Shown here piece after piece: positions 54,029 through 62,694 of a stretch of 64,000 bases of DNA (positions within the stretch are counted from its first letter, which is position 1; every line of letters starts with the position of its first letter). Under the pieces are notes generated by a model that saw nothing but the letters and a program-made list of their open reading frames with translations, was not told the DNA's origin and searched no databases. The stretch spans positions 124,001-188,000 of the forward strand of contig NZ_JAHWDF010000004.1 of assembly GCF_019311235.1 (NCBI RefSeq), read 5' to 3'. Origin of the DNA: Mesonia aestuariivivens. GTDB lineage: Bacteria; Bacteroidota; Bacteroidia; Flavobacteriales; Flavobacteriaceae. The translations under genes and the position numbers were made by a program.

Positions 54029-55300
54029 ATGGCAGTAGATTTGCTACTTGGGCTTCAATGGGGAGACGAAGGAAAAGGTAAAATTGTAGACGTACTTACC
54101 GCTAATTATAACATTATTGCAAGATTTCAAGGAGGTCCAAATGCAGGACACACCTTAGAATTTGACGGCATAAAACACGTATTAAGAACAATTCCTTCTG
54201 GGATATTTCATGAAAATTCTCTAAATGTAATTGGTAATGGGGTTGTTGTAGATCCTGTAGTTTTTGTAAAAGAATTAGAAGGTCTAGACAAATTCAATAT
54301 CGATTACAAAAAGAAATTAGTCATTTCTAGAAAAGCGCATATCATTTTACCTACGCACCGTCTTTTAGATGCAGCCTCAGAAGCTTCTAAAGGAAAAGCG
54401 AAAATTGGTTCAACCTTAAAAGGTATTGGTCCAACTTACATGGATAAAACAGGACGTAATGGATTACGTTTTGGAGATTTAGAAATGGATGATTGGAAAG
54501 AAAAATATAGAAATCTAGCCGACAAACACGAGTCGATGATTTCTTTTTACAACGTAGACATTCAATACGATCTTGAAGATCTTGAAAAAGAATTCTTTGC
54601 TGCTGTAAAAAAATTAAGAGAACTTAAATTTATAGATTCTGAAGAATTTTTACACCAAGCACAAAAAAATAACCAAACCATTTTAGCAGAAGGAGCACAA
54701 GGTTCTTTATTAGACATAGATTTTGGAACCTACCCGTATGTTACTTCTAGTAACACTACCGCTGCTGGCGCTTGTACTGGTTTAGGGATTGCACCTAATC
54801 AAATCAACGAAGTTTTTGGTATTTTTAAAGCATACACGACCCGTGTAGGTGGTGGCCCTTTCCCTACTGAATTGTTTGATGAAGATGGTAAAACTATGGC
54901 CAAAAATGGAAATGAATTTGGTGCGGTAACCGGAAGACCTAGAAGATGTGGTTGGTTAGATTTAGTGGCGCTAAAATATGCAGTTCAAGTAAATGGAGTT
55001 ACCCAATTAATGATGATGAAAGGAGATGTTCTAAGCGGTTTTGAAACGCTTAAGGTTTGCACTGGCTATACCTACAAAGGCGAAGAAATTTCTCACTTCC
55101 CTTTTAATATAGAAGAAGAAAATCTTTCACCAATTTACACAGAAGTAAAAGGTTGGAAAGAAGATTTAACAAAAATGACAGATGAATCTGAATTTCCACA
55201 AGAATTTAAAGATTACATCACATACATAGAGAAAGAAATTGAAGTGCCTATAAAAATTGTTTCTGTTGGTCCCGATAGAAAGCAAACAATTATGAGGTAA
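54029..55300 (+). CDS. purA: Adenylosuccinate synthetase
   Basis: Joins IMP and aspartate using GTP in AMP synthesis. Length 423. GLQWGDEGKGK at the N-terminus holds catalytic D13, and H41 is in NAGHTLEF; the GTP site and the TTAAGACTGLGI region are present. Starts 9 nt after the Fur gene and ends at a hairpin terminator. Confidence 0.98.
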   Translation: MAVDLLLGLQWGDEGKGKIVDVLTANYNIIARFQGGPNAGHTLEFDGIKHVLRTIPSGIFHENSLNVIGNGVVVDPVVFVKELEGLDKFNIDYKKKLVISRKAHIILPTHRLLDAASEASKGKAKIGSTLKGIGPTYMDKTGRNGLRFGDLEMDDWKEKYRNLADKHESMISFYNVDIQYDLEDLEKEFFAAVKKLRELKFIDSEEFLHQAQKNNQTILAEGAQGSLLDIDFGTYPYVTSSNTTAAGACTGLGIAPNQINEVFGIFKAYTTRVGGGPFPTELFDEDGKTMAKNGNEFGAVTGRPRRCGWLDLVALKYAVQVNGVTQLMMMKGDVLSGFETLKVCTGYTYKGEEISHFPFNIEEENLSPIYTEVKGWKEDLTKMTDESEFPQEFKDYITYIEKEIEVPIKIVSVGPDRKQTIMR

Positions 55301-55323
55301 TTTCTTAATTATAAAATCTATAT

Positions 55324-55357
55324 AAAAAGCGCTTCAATAAAATTTGGAGCGTTTTTT
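55324..55357 (+). terminator. Terminator of purA
   Basis: AAAAAGCGCTTC (55324-55335) pairs with GGAGCGTTTTTT (55346-55357) with two G-U pairs, followed by T-rich DNA. Confidence 0.78.
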
Positions 55358-55412
55358 GATTATTATATTTTTCAGAAAAAACAATTGCTTATTTTTGAAT
55401 AAAATTATTCTC

Positions 55413-57164
55413 TTGAAAACTATTATTAACTATATATGTTTGATATGCATTCTATTCAGTTCTCTGAATATGTTGGCACAAACTCCATCACCTAAAAAAA
55501 TTGATTACACCAGTGACCGATCGTATAAAGATGAAGAAAAATATCCTGGTGCATTTATTTTAAGTAAAATAGAAAAACAGGTTTACTTTAATCACGAAGG
55601 AATTGAGGTTTGGTGCGACCAAGCAATTTTTTATCAAGAAGAAGATTTTTTTAAAGCTTACGGAAATGTAAAAATGAAGCAAGGAGACACCATTAATATG
55701 ACCAGTAATTATGCTGAATATAATGGAAACACAAAATTCGCATTTGCTAGTACAGATGTAAAACTAAAAACACCGTCTACAACGCTCACCACCGATAGTC
55801 TTTTTTTTAACAGAAAAAAACAACAAGCATTTTACAGAAGCGGAGGTAAGGTAGAAGATACATCAAGCACAATCACTAGTATAGTTGGGCGGTATTTTAT
55901 GAAACAGAAAAAATATTCTTTTGTAAACGATGTAGTGGTCACCAATCCTGATTACATAATTAATTCTCAACAAATAGATTATTATTCAGAAACCAGAAAC
56001 GCTTACCTATATGGTCCTTCTACCATAACCAACGAAAACAGCAAAATTTATTGTGAACGTGGTTATTATGACATGGAAAATGATAAAGGATATTTTGTTC
56101 AAAATTCTCAAGTCTTTTATGAAAACAGAAAATTAGAAGGTGACAGTATTTTCTTCAATAAAAAGAAAAATTTTGCTTCGGCAACCAATAATATTAAAGT
56201 TACAGACACCGCTAACCAATCTGTGATTAAAGGTCATTATGCTGAAATTTTTAAAGAAAAAGATTCTTTATTTATCACTAAAAGGGCAATCGCTTCCATG
56301 AAGCAAGAAACAGATTCTATTCATATACATAGCGACACTTTAATGATTACCGGGAAACCCGAAAACCGAATTATTAGAGGCTTTTACCATACCAAAATGT
56401 ATAAAAGTGATATGAATGGTAAATGTGACTCCATACATATAAATGAAAAAAAAGGGCTCACTCAAATGATAGGAAAACCTGTAGTTTGGTCTGGAAGCAA
56501 CCAAATGACAGGAGATAGTATTCATTTGATTAATAACAGAAAAACTGAAAAAATGGATTCTTTAAAAGTATTTTATAATGCTTTTATGATACAAAAAGAT
56601 TCTATTGAAGGTTATAATCAAGTAAAAGGAAAAGAAATGTATGGTCTTTTTAGAGATGACAATCAACTCTCTGAAGTTAATTTCATTAAAAATACTGAAA
56701 CCATATTTTACAGTAGAGACGAAAAACAAAACCTCATTGGGATTAGCAAGGCTATTTCTTCCTCTATCAAAATTTTATTTGAAGACCAAACTGTATCAAG
56801 TATTTATTACAATACTAATCCTGAAAATATACTTTATCAAGAAAATGATTTTCCTAAAAATGCTAGAAAATTAAGAGGTTTTAATTGGCGTGGTGATGAA
56901 CAAATTAAAAGCAAAGAAGACTTATTTTCTGATGATGAACCTTTAAATTTGCCAAAAATTAAAGGAATTTCACTTCCAGAAGAGGAAGAACACTTTTTTG
57001 AAGAACGAGATAAAGATGATGATGAATTATTAAATCAAAATTCTCGTTTAAAACCAGAAACGCTACAACACCGAGAAACCGATACCACCACAAAAGATAG
57101 TATTTCTAAGCACAAAGAGCTGATAAATATCCCTTTAAAAGAGAAACAAAAAGAAAAGAAGTAA
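55413..57164 (+). CDS. LptA/OstA-like outer-membrane lipopolysaccharide transport protein
   Basis: About 583 residues with a signal peptide (MKTIINYICLICILFSSLNMLAQ) and repeated OstA beta-jellyroll turns (GIEVWCDQAIFYQEEDFFKAYGNVKMKQGDT, YAEYNGNTKFAFASTDVKL, QIDYYSETRNAYLYG), as in proteins that carry lipopolysaccharide to the outer membrane. The frame extends upstream to 55344, but that start lies inside the purA terminator; TTG codons at 55395 and 55413 give sensible signal peptides, and 55413 is preferred because a TATTTTTG box ends at 55397. The C-terminus is charged and repeat-poor. No permease genes are adjacent. Confidence 0.78.
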   Translation: MKTIINYICLICILFSSLNMLAQTPSPKKIDYTSDRSYKDEEKYPGAFILSKIEKQVYFNHEGIEVWCDQAIFYQEEDFFKAYGNVKMKQGDTINMTSNYAEYNGNTKFAFASTDVKLKTPSTTLTTDSLFFNRKKQQAFYRSGGKVEDTSSTITSIVGRYFMKQKKYSFVNDVVVTNPDYIINSQQIDYYSETRNAYLYGPSTITNENSKIYCERGYYDMENDKGYFVQNSQVFYENRKLEGDSIFFNKKKNFASATNNIKVTDTANQSVIKGHYAEIFKEKDSLFITKRAIASMKQETDSIHIHSDTLMITGKPENRIIRGFYHTKMYKSDMNGKCDSIHINEKKGLTQMIGKPVVWSGSNQMTGDSIHLINNRKTEKMDSLKVFYNAFMIQKDSIEGYNQVKGKEMYGLFRDDNQLSEVNFIKNTETIFYSRDEKQNLIGISKAISSSIKILFEDQTVSSIYYNTNPENILYQENDFPKNARKLRGFNWRGDEQIKSKEDLFSDDEPLNLPKIKGISLPEEEEHFFEERDKDDDELLNQNSRLKPETLQHRETDTTTKDSISKHKELINIPLKEKQKEKK

Positions 57165-58349
57165 TTGAATAAAGATTTTCTTACATACCAAGCACAAACC
57201 ACTCCACACCCATTGGGTTTAGAAGTAACTAACGCAAAAGGAAGTTACATTAACACCACTGATGGCAAAACACACTTAGATTTTGTTGCAGGAGTTTCTG
57301 CGTGTAGCTTAGGCCATTGCCATCCCAAAGTAATTGAAGCTATTAAGCAGCAGAGTGAAAAATATTTGCATGTCATGGTTTATGGTGAATATGCTCAAAG
57401 TCCCGCTGTAGAATACACCAAACTCTTAAGCGAAAACCTAAAAATACCTAACGCAAAAACCTATTTAGTAAATAGTGGAACTGAAGCGATTGAAGGTGCT
57501 TTAAAGCTAGCTAGAAGATATACAGGAAGAAAAGAAATTATTGCAGCCCATCGTGCTTATCACGGAAACACCATGGGATCATTAAGTCTAATGGATTTTG
57601 AAGAACGTAAAAAACCTTTTGAGCCATTATTACCAGAAGTTTCTTTTTTAACCTATAATGATGAAGCTTCCATTAAAAATATCACAACAAAAACAGCAGC
57701 CGTAATTTTAGAAACCATTCAAGGTGGCGCAGGTTTTATTCAACCTAAAAACAACTTTCTTTTATTAGTAAAGCAACGTTGTGAAGCGGTAGGAGCATTA
57801 TTAATTTTAGATGAAATTCAACCAGGTTTTGGACGTACAGGTAAATTATTTGCGTACGAACATTTTGGTATTGTTCCAGATATTTTAGTAATAGGAAAAG
57901 GTATGGGCGGTGGCCTACCTATAGGAGCTTTTGTAGCTTCTGCAGAGTTAATGGATACCTTGAGTGATAACCCTAAAATGGGACATATCACTACTTTTGG
58001 CGGTAACCCAATGATTGCAGCAGCAGCATTAGCTACTTTAAAAGTGATTACATCAACCAAACTTATTGAAGAAACACTTCAGAAAGAAAAGTTATTTAAA
58101 AAATTATTAGTTCACCCCTTAATTGAAGAAGTTCGCGGTAAAGGCTTAATGCTTGCTCCTATTGTGTCTTCAGAAGAAATTGCAAATCAAGTTATTCTAG
58201 AAGCCAAAGAGAACGAACTTATTTTATTTTGGTTACTTTTTGAAAAACGTGCGCTAAGAATTACACCACCCTTAACCATTTCTGAAGAAGAAATTAAAAA
58301 AGGATGTAAGATCATCCTTTCCATTTTAGATAAAATTTATAAAAATTAA
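57165..58349 (+). CDS. Class III PLP-dependent aminotransferase
   Basis: A 394-residue acetylornithine/4-aminobutyrate-type aminotransferase. PLP lysine K245 (LVIGKGMGGGLP), D216 in ILDEIQPGFGRTG and the glycine-rich NSGTEAIEGALK phosphate site are intact. The substrate (ornithine, GABA, diaminopimelate or other) cannot be fixed from the sequence. The start is a TTG directly after the OstA-like gene's stop codon, so the two are translationally coupled. Confidence 0.9.
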   Translation: MNKDFLTYQAQTTPHPLGLEVTNAKGSYINTTDGKTHLDFVAGVSACSLGHCHPKVIEAIKQQSEKYLHVMVYGEYAQSPAVEYTKLLSENLKIPNAKTYLVNSGTEAIEGALKLARRYTGRKEIIAAHRAYHGNTMGSLSLMDFEERKKPFEPLLPEVSFLTYNDEASIKNITTKTAAVILETIQGGAGFIQPKNNFLLLVKQRCEAVGALLILDEIQPGFGRTGKLFAYEHFGIVPDILVIGKGMGGGLPIGAFVASAELMDTLSDNPKMGHITTFGGNPMIAAAALATLKVITSTKLIEETLQKEKLFKKLLVHPLIEEVRGKGLMLAPIVSSEEIANQVILEAKENELILFWLLFEKRALRITPPLTISEEEIKKGCKIILSILDKIYKN

Positions 58350-58447
58350 GCTGTTAATTACTTTGTTAACAACAATCACGCTATTATTAAAAATTTGTCG
58401 TTATTGTAAGTAAATTTAATACAGTAGAAATAAGTAAAATTTCGTGT

Positions 58448-59836
58448 ATGCAATTAAGTCAAAACGAAGACCACAATTTCTCTCTCTCAAAATTTGAGTC
58501 AATGCTTAAAACTAATGATGTTTTATTCTTTGATTCTAATGAATTTGAAGGAATTATATTTCATTATTTAGAAACAGGTAAATTTGCTTTAGCTAAAAAA
58601 GCTGTAAAGCTTGGTTTAGAGCAACACCCTGATGCCAGCGTACTTAAATTATTTAAAGTAGAAATTCTAATCTTCGAAGACAAACTTACCGAAGCAGACA
58701 CCTTATTAAATGAATTGCATGAATTAGAGCCTTCTAACGATGAAATCTATATTCAAAAAGCAAATATTTTCTCTAAGCAGGACAATCACCAAATGGCAAT
58801 TAACACGCTAAAGACTGCTTTAGATTTTACTTCTGAAGAAGCAGAAATACATTCTTTAATGGCTATGGAGTATATGTTTTTAGAAGATTACGAAAATGCT
58901 AAGCTTAATTTTATAAAATGCCTAGAATTAGAAGATGATGATTATGCTGCTTTATATAATATCATTTACTGTTTCGACTTTTTAGAACAACGCAAAGAAG
59001 CTATAGAATTTTTAAACCTATTTTTAGATAAGCATCCTTATTCTGAAGTTGCTTGGCACCAAATAGGTAAGCAATATTTCGACTTAAAAGAATATGAAAA
59101 AGCATTAACTGCTTTTGATTTTGCCATTATTTCTGATGATTATTTTGTTGGCGCTTATATGGAAAAAGGGAAAGTGCTCGAAAAAATGAGTCGTCTAGAA
59201 GAGGCCATCGAAAACTACCACATTACTTTAGAGCTCGATGATCCTACTGCATTTGCTTATTTAAGAATTGGAAAGTGCTATGAAAAATTAAAGAAATATA
59301 ATTTAGCGATAGATTTTTATTCAAAAGCTGTAGATGAAGATCCATTATTAGACAAAGCCTGGATTGCAATTACCGATTTTTATACTCAAAAGCTAAATTA
59401 TTCTAAAGCACTTTATTTTATAAACAAAGCCATAAGTATTGACAGCGAAAATGTATTGTATTGGAAACGTTTTGCTAAAATTAATAACCGATTAAATTTT
59501 ATTGAAGAAGCAGAAAAAGGGTATAAAAAAGCGATTGAATTAGGTAATTATGAATTAGAAACTTGGATTACTCGTTGTGATCTTCTCATTAATCTAGGCG
59601 AATATGAAACCGCTTTAGATACCATGTACCAAGCTATAGAATTTTACCCAGAGACTGCTGAAATTGAATATCGATTAGCAGGGCTTTACTTCTGTATAAA
59701 TCAAGGAGATAGAGGTTATTATCACTTAAAAAATGCCTTAAAAATTGATGTGGAATATTCTATCATCATAGAAGAATTATTTCCTGAAATTTTCAAAAGA
59801 AATAGCATTAAAGAATTGATTAATAAACAAGCTTAA
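58448..59836 (+). CDS. Tetratricopeptide repeat protein
   Basis: A 462-residue protein with about eleven TPR helices (for example YFVGAYMEKGKVLEKMSRLEEAIENYHITLELDD and AFAYLRIGKCYEKLKKYNLAIDFYSKAVDEDP). No signal peptide is visible, so it is probably a cytoplasmic scaffold for protein-protein contacts. Partner unknown; it stands between the aminotransferase and two DUF368 genes. Confidence 0.9.
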   Translation: MQLSQNEDHNFSLSKFESMLKTNDVLFFDSNEFEGIIFHYLETGKFALAKKAVKLGLEQHPDASVLKLFKVEILIFEDKLTEADTLLNELHELEPSNDEIYIQKANIFSKQDNHQMAINTLKTALDFTSEEAEIHSLMAMEYMFLEDYENAKLNFIKCLELEDDDYAALYNIIYCFDFLEQRKEAIEFLNLFLDKHPYSEVAWHQIGKQYFDLKEYEKALTAFDFAIISDDYFVGAYMEKGKVLEKMSRLEEAIENYHITLELDDPTAFAYLRIGKCYEKLKKYNLAIDFYSKAVDEDPLLDKAWIAITDFYTQKLNYSKALYFINKAISIDSENVLYWKRFAKINNRLNFIEEAEKGYKKAIELGNYELETWITRCDLLINLGEYETALDTMYQAIEFYPETAEIEYRLAGLYFCINQGDRGYYHLKNALKIDVEYSIIIEELFPEIFKRNSIKELINKQA

Positions 59837-59927
59837 TTCTATATCCTTTAAATTTTAAGAAGAGAACTTTTTAAATACACCTTTGCTTCAAAAGTTATTT
59901 TAGTATTTTTACTTTTCAAACTAAGAT

Positions 59928-60872
59928 ATGCAAAGAAGTTTTAAAGATTATTTTACAATAGCCTTAAAAGGCGTTGCTATGGGAGCGGCAGATACGGTTC
60001 CAGGAGTTTCAGGTGGCACTATTGCTTTTATTTCTGGAATTTATGAAGAATTAATTACCACTATAGGTAACATAGATACATCATTAGTAAAAACTTGGAA
60101 AAATAAAGGCTTTAAAGCTTTTTGGTCTCAGCTTAACGGCGGGTTTATTTTAGCGCTCATGTTAGGGATTATATTTAGTGTTTTCACTTTTATGCGCCTA
60201 GCAAATTACCTTTTAAAAGAACATCCAGTACTTATTTGGTCGTTCTTCTTTGGACTCGTGGTAGCAAGTATTTGGTTTGTTGCCAAACAAATTGATAAAT
60301 GGAAGACAGTAACTTTTATTACCGCTATTTTAGGAGCCGTCATCGCTTATTTGATCACTTCTCTCCCACCGGCAACATCTTCAGATAGTTATTTTTATTT
60401 ACTCATTTGCGGAGCAATTGCGGTTTGCGCCATGATTCTACCAGGCATTTCAGGAGCTTTTATTCTAGTTTTAATGGGGGCTTATAGAAATATTACTCAA
60501 GCAGTACACGATTTTGATTTAAAAAAAATTGCATTAGTTGGACTTGGCGCTATTATAGGTTTACTTACATTTTCTAAGATTTTAAAATGGCTTTTTTCTA
60601 ATTATAGAAATACAACACTTGCTGCATTAACAGGTTTTATAGCAGGTTCGCTTAATAAAATTTGGCCTTGGAAAGAAATCTTAAAGAGCACAAAAATTGA
60701 AGATAAAGTGATTGTTTTAAAAGACAAATCTGTACTCCCTTGGAATTTTGAAGGAGACTCTCACCTTTTATTTGCTGCTCTTTTAATGCTTGCAGGTTTC
60801 TTTTTAATCATTATTTTAGAGAAATTTGCAGAACAGAAGCCAGAAGAAGATGCAGCAAACCCGAACACTTAA
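59928..60872 (+). CDS. DUF368 membrane protein (undecaprenyl phosphate transporter-like), copy 1
   Basis: A 314-residue polytopic membrane protein of the DUF368 family. Both conserved reentrant segments are present: GAADTVPGVSGGTIAFISG and LPGISGAFILVLMG. DUF368 proteins (PopT) were recently shown to return undecaprenyl phosphate to the inner face of the membrane for cell-wall and glycan synthesis. Its 3' end overlaps a second copy by 23 nt. The C-terminal tail EKFAEQKPEEDAANPNT is soluble. Confidence 0.9.
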   Translation: MQRSFKDYFTIALKGVAMGAADTVPGVSGGTIAFISGIYEELITTIGNIDTSLVKTWKNKGFKAFWSQLNGGFILALMLGIIFSVFTFMRLANYLLKEHPVLIWSFFFGLVVASIWFVAKQIDKWKTVTFITAILGAVIAYLITSLPPATSSDSYFYLLICGAIAVCAMILPGISGAFILVLMGAYRNITQAVHDFDLKKIALVGLGAIIGLLTFSKILKWLFSNYRNTTLAALTGFIAGSLNKIWPWKEILKSTKIEDKVIVLKDKSVLPWNFEGDSHLLFAALLMLAGFFLIIILEKFAEQKPEEDAANPNT

Positions 60873-61872
60873 AGATAAAATATTATTAGTCCTTAAGGGC
60901 TTAGCGATGGGAGCTGCAAATAAGGTTCCTGGAGTTTCAGGTGGTGTAGTTGCTTTTGTGGCAGGTTTTTATGAAGAATTTATTTATTCACTACAAAAAA
61001 TAAATCATAAAGCATTTTTATTATTCGTAAACGGTAGATTTAGGAGCTTATATCACTATACTAACGCTAAATTTTTAGGCTTACTAATTTTAGGTATGCT
61101 TATTAGTTATTTTAGCGTTTCTAAATTATTAGATTTTTTTATCGAGCATGAAGAACTCTATGTTTGGTCTACATTTTTTGGGATGATTATTGGGTCTATT
61201 TATTTCATCTCTAAAGATTTTAAGTTGAAATCTTTTAGCAATTTAGCATTTATCAGCCTGGGTATTATTGCTGGTGTAGGCATTAGTTTAATGGAGCCCG
61301 CCACAGAAAATGATAATCTTTGGTTTGTATTTTTATGCGGAATTATAGGTGTATCTGGTATGACGCTTCCTGGCCTTTCTGGTTCTTTCATCTTAATTCT
61401 TATTGGCAATTACGTATTATTGTTAGTAGATTCTGTAAATGCTTTATTTGATACCCTAACAGATCTTGCCAAATTAGATTTTTCATTTGTAAATAACCCT
61501 GTAAGAGTCAATTTGCTTAAAGTATTAAGTTCGTTCACTTTTGGCTCTTTAGTAGGTTTAGTCAGCCTTTCACACATATTGGGTTTCGTTTTGAAACATT
61601 TTAAAAATATTACCTACGCCATAATTATTGGTTTTATTACAGGTTCACTTGGGGTGGTATGGCCTTGGAAAGAAAAAGTTTTTAAAACAAAAAGCAGCGG
61701 TGAATTTCTAAAAGACGCTAACGGAAATTTAATCTTAGACAACTATGATAGGTATTTGCCAGATTTAAGCAACATCAATACTTGGATCGCAATATTTTTT
61801 ATAATTTTAGGAATATTAATAGTGTTAGGTTTAGAACGCTACGGAAATAAAAATGCCAATACAAATGAATAA
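60850..61872 (+). CDS. DUF368 membrane protein (undecaprenyl phosphate transporter-like), copy 2
   Basis: A 340-residue paralogue of the preceding gene with the same two motifs (GAANKVPGVSGGVVAFVAG and LPGLSGSFILILIG). The ATG at 60850 opens with MQQTRTLKDKILLVLKGLAMGAA, the usual N-terminus; an upstream TTG at 60826 is less likely. The two proteins align throughout but differ in the loop around PENV/KNITYAII, so they probably have different specificity or form a pair. aroE follows with an 8-nt overlap. Confidence 0.88.
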   Translation: MQQTRTLKDKILLVLKGLAMGAANKVPGVSGGVVAFVAGFYEEFIYSLQKINHKAFLLFVNGRFRSLYHYTNAKFLGLLILGMLISYFSVSKLLDFFIEHEELYVWSTFFGMIIGSIYFISKDFKLKSFSNLAFISLGIIAGVGISLMEPATENDNLWFVFLCGIIGVSGMTLPGLSGSFILILIGNYVLLLVDSVNALFDTLTDLAKLDFSFVNNPVRVNLLKVLSSFTFGSLVGLVSLSHILGFVLKHFKNITYAIIIGFITGSLGVVWPWKEKVFKTKSSGEFLKDANGNLILDNYDRYLPDLSNINTWIAIFFIILGILIVLGLERYGNKNANTNE

Positions 61873-62596
61873 ATACGGATTAGTAGGTAAAAATATTTCA
61901 TATTCATTTTCTAAAAACTTTTTTGAAAAGAAATTTGCAAATGAAGAAATAAAGGCAACATATCAAAACTTCGACTTGTCGAGCTTAAAAAATTTTAAAG
62001 AAGTTATAGCCAGAGAAGAAAAGTTAAAAGGACTAAATGTAACCATTCCTTATAAGCAAGAAATTCTTCCGTTATTAGATCAATTAGATGAACAAGCAGC
62101 TAAAATTGGTGCCGTAAATACCATCCAAATTAAAAATAAAAAACTCGTTGGCTACAATACAGATTGTTTTGGATTTATGAAATCACTATTTCCTTTATTA
62201 GAAAAACAACACACAAAAGCTTTAATTTTAGGTACCGGCGGTGCATCAAAAGCTATAGCGCATGCCCTAAAATCACTAGGCATAGAACACCTATTTGTTT
62301 CTAGAAAACCTACACAAAATCATATTTCTTACGAGCAAATTAGCAAAGAAGTCTTAGAAAAAAACTTTCTTATCATTAATTGTACGCCTTTAGGTACATA
62401 TCCCAATTTAGATGAAGCTCCAGCAATACCGTATGAGTTTTTAGACCATCGTCACCTTTTATACGATTTGGTTTACAATCCGCCCCTAACCACATTTTTA
62501 GCTAATGGCAAGGTAAGAGGCTGCAAAATATTTAATGGCCAGAAAATGCTTGAATATCAAGCAGAACGCTCATGGGAAATTTGGAATGAAGCTTAA
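61865..62596 (+). CDS. aroE: Shikimate dehydrogenase
   Basis: Reduces 3-dehydroshikimate to shikimate with NADPH. The ATG at 61865 gives the typical MNKYGLVGKNISYSFS start (the ATG at 61853 adds four residues). Catalytic K64 (NVTIPYKQEI) and N85, D100 (NTDCFGF) are in place; the NADP loop GTGGASKAIAH follows. At 243 residues it lies at the short end of the family. The shared message with DUF368 may reflect envelope or precursor needs, but this is only positional. Confidence 0.95.
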   Translation: MNKYGLVGKNISYSFSKNFFEKKFANEEIKATYQNFDLSSLKNFKEVIAREEKLKGLNVTIPYKQEILPLLDQLDEQAAKIGAVNTIQIKNKKLVGYNTDCFGFMKSLFPLLEKQHTKALILGTGGASKAIAHALKSLGIEHLFVSRKPTQNHISYEQISKEVLEKNFLIINCTPLGTYPNLDEAPAIPYEFLDHRHLLYDLVYNPPLTTFLANGKVRGCKIFNGQKMLEYQAERSWEIWNEA

Positions 62597-62694
62597 TCAA
62601 TATTTTTTTTAAGATTTCTAGTTTTTTTTGCAGACTAACTTAGGAGTTACTATCTTTCAAGACTAATTTAAGATGAACTTAAACATTGAAAGAA

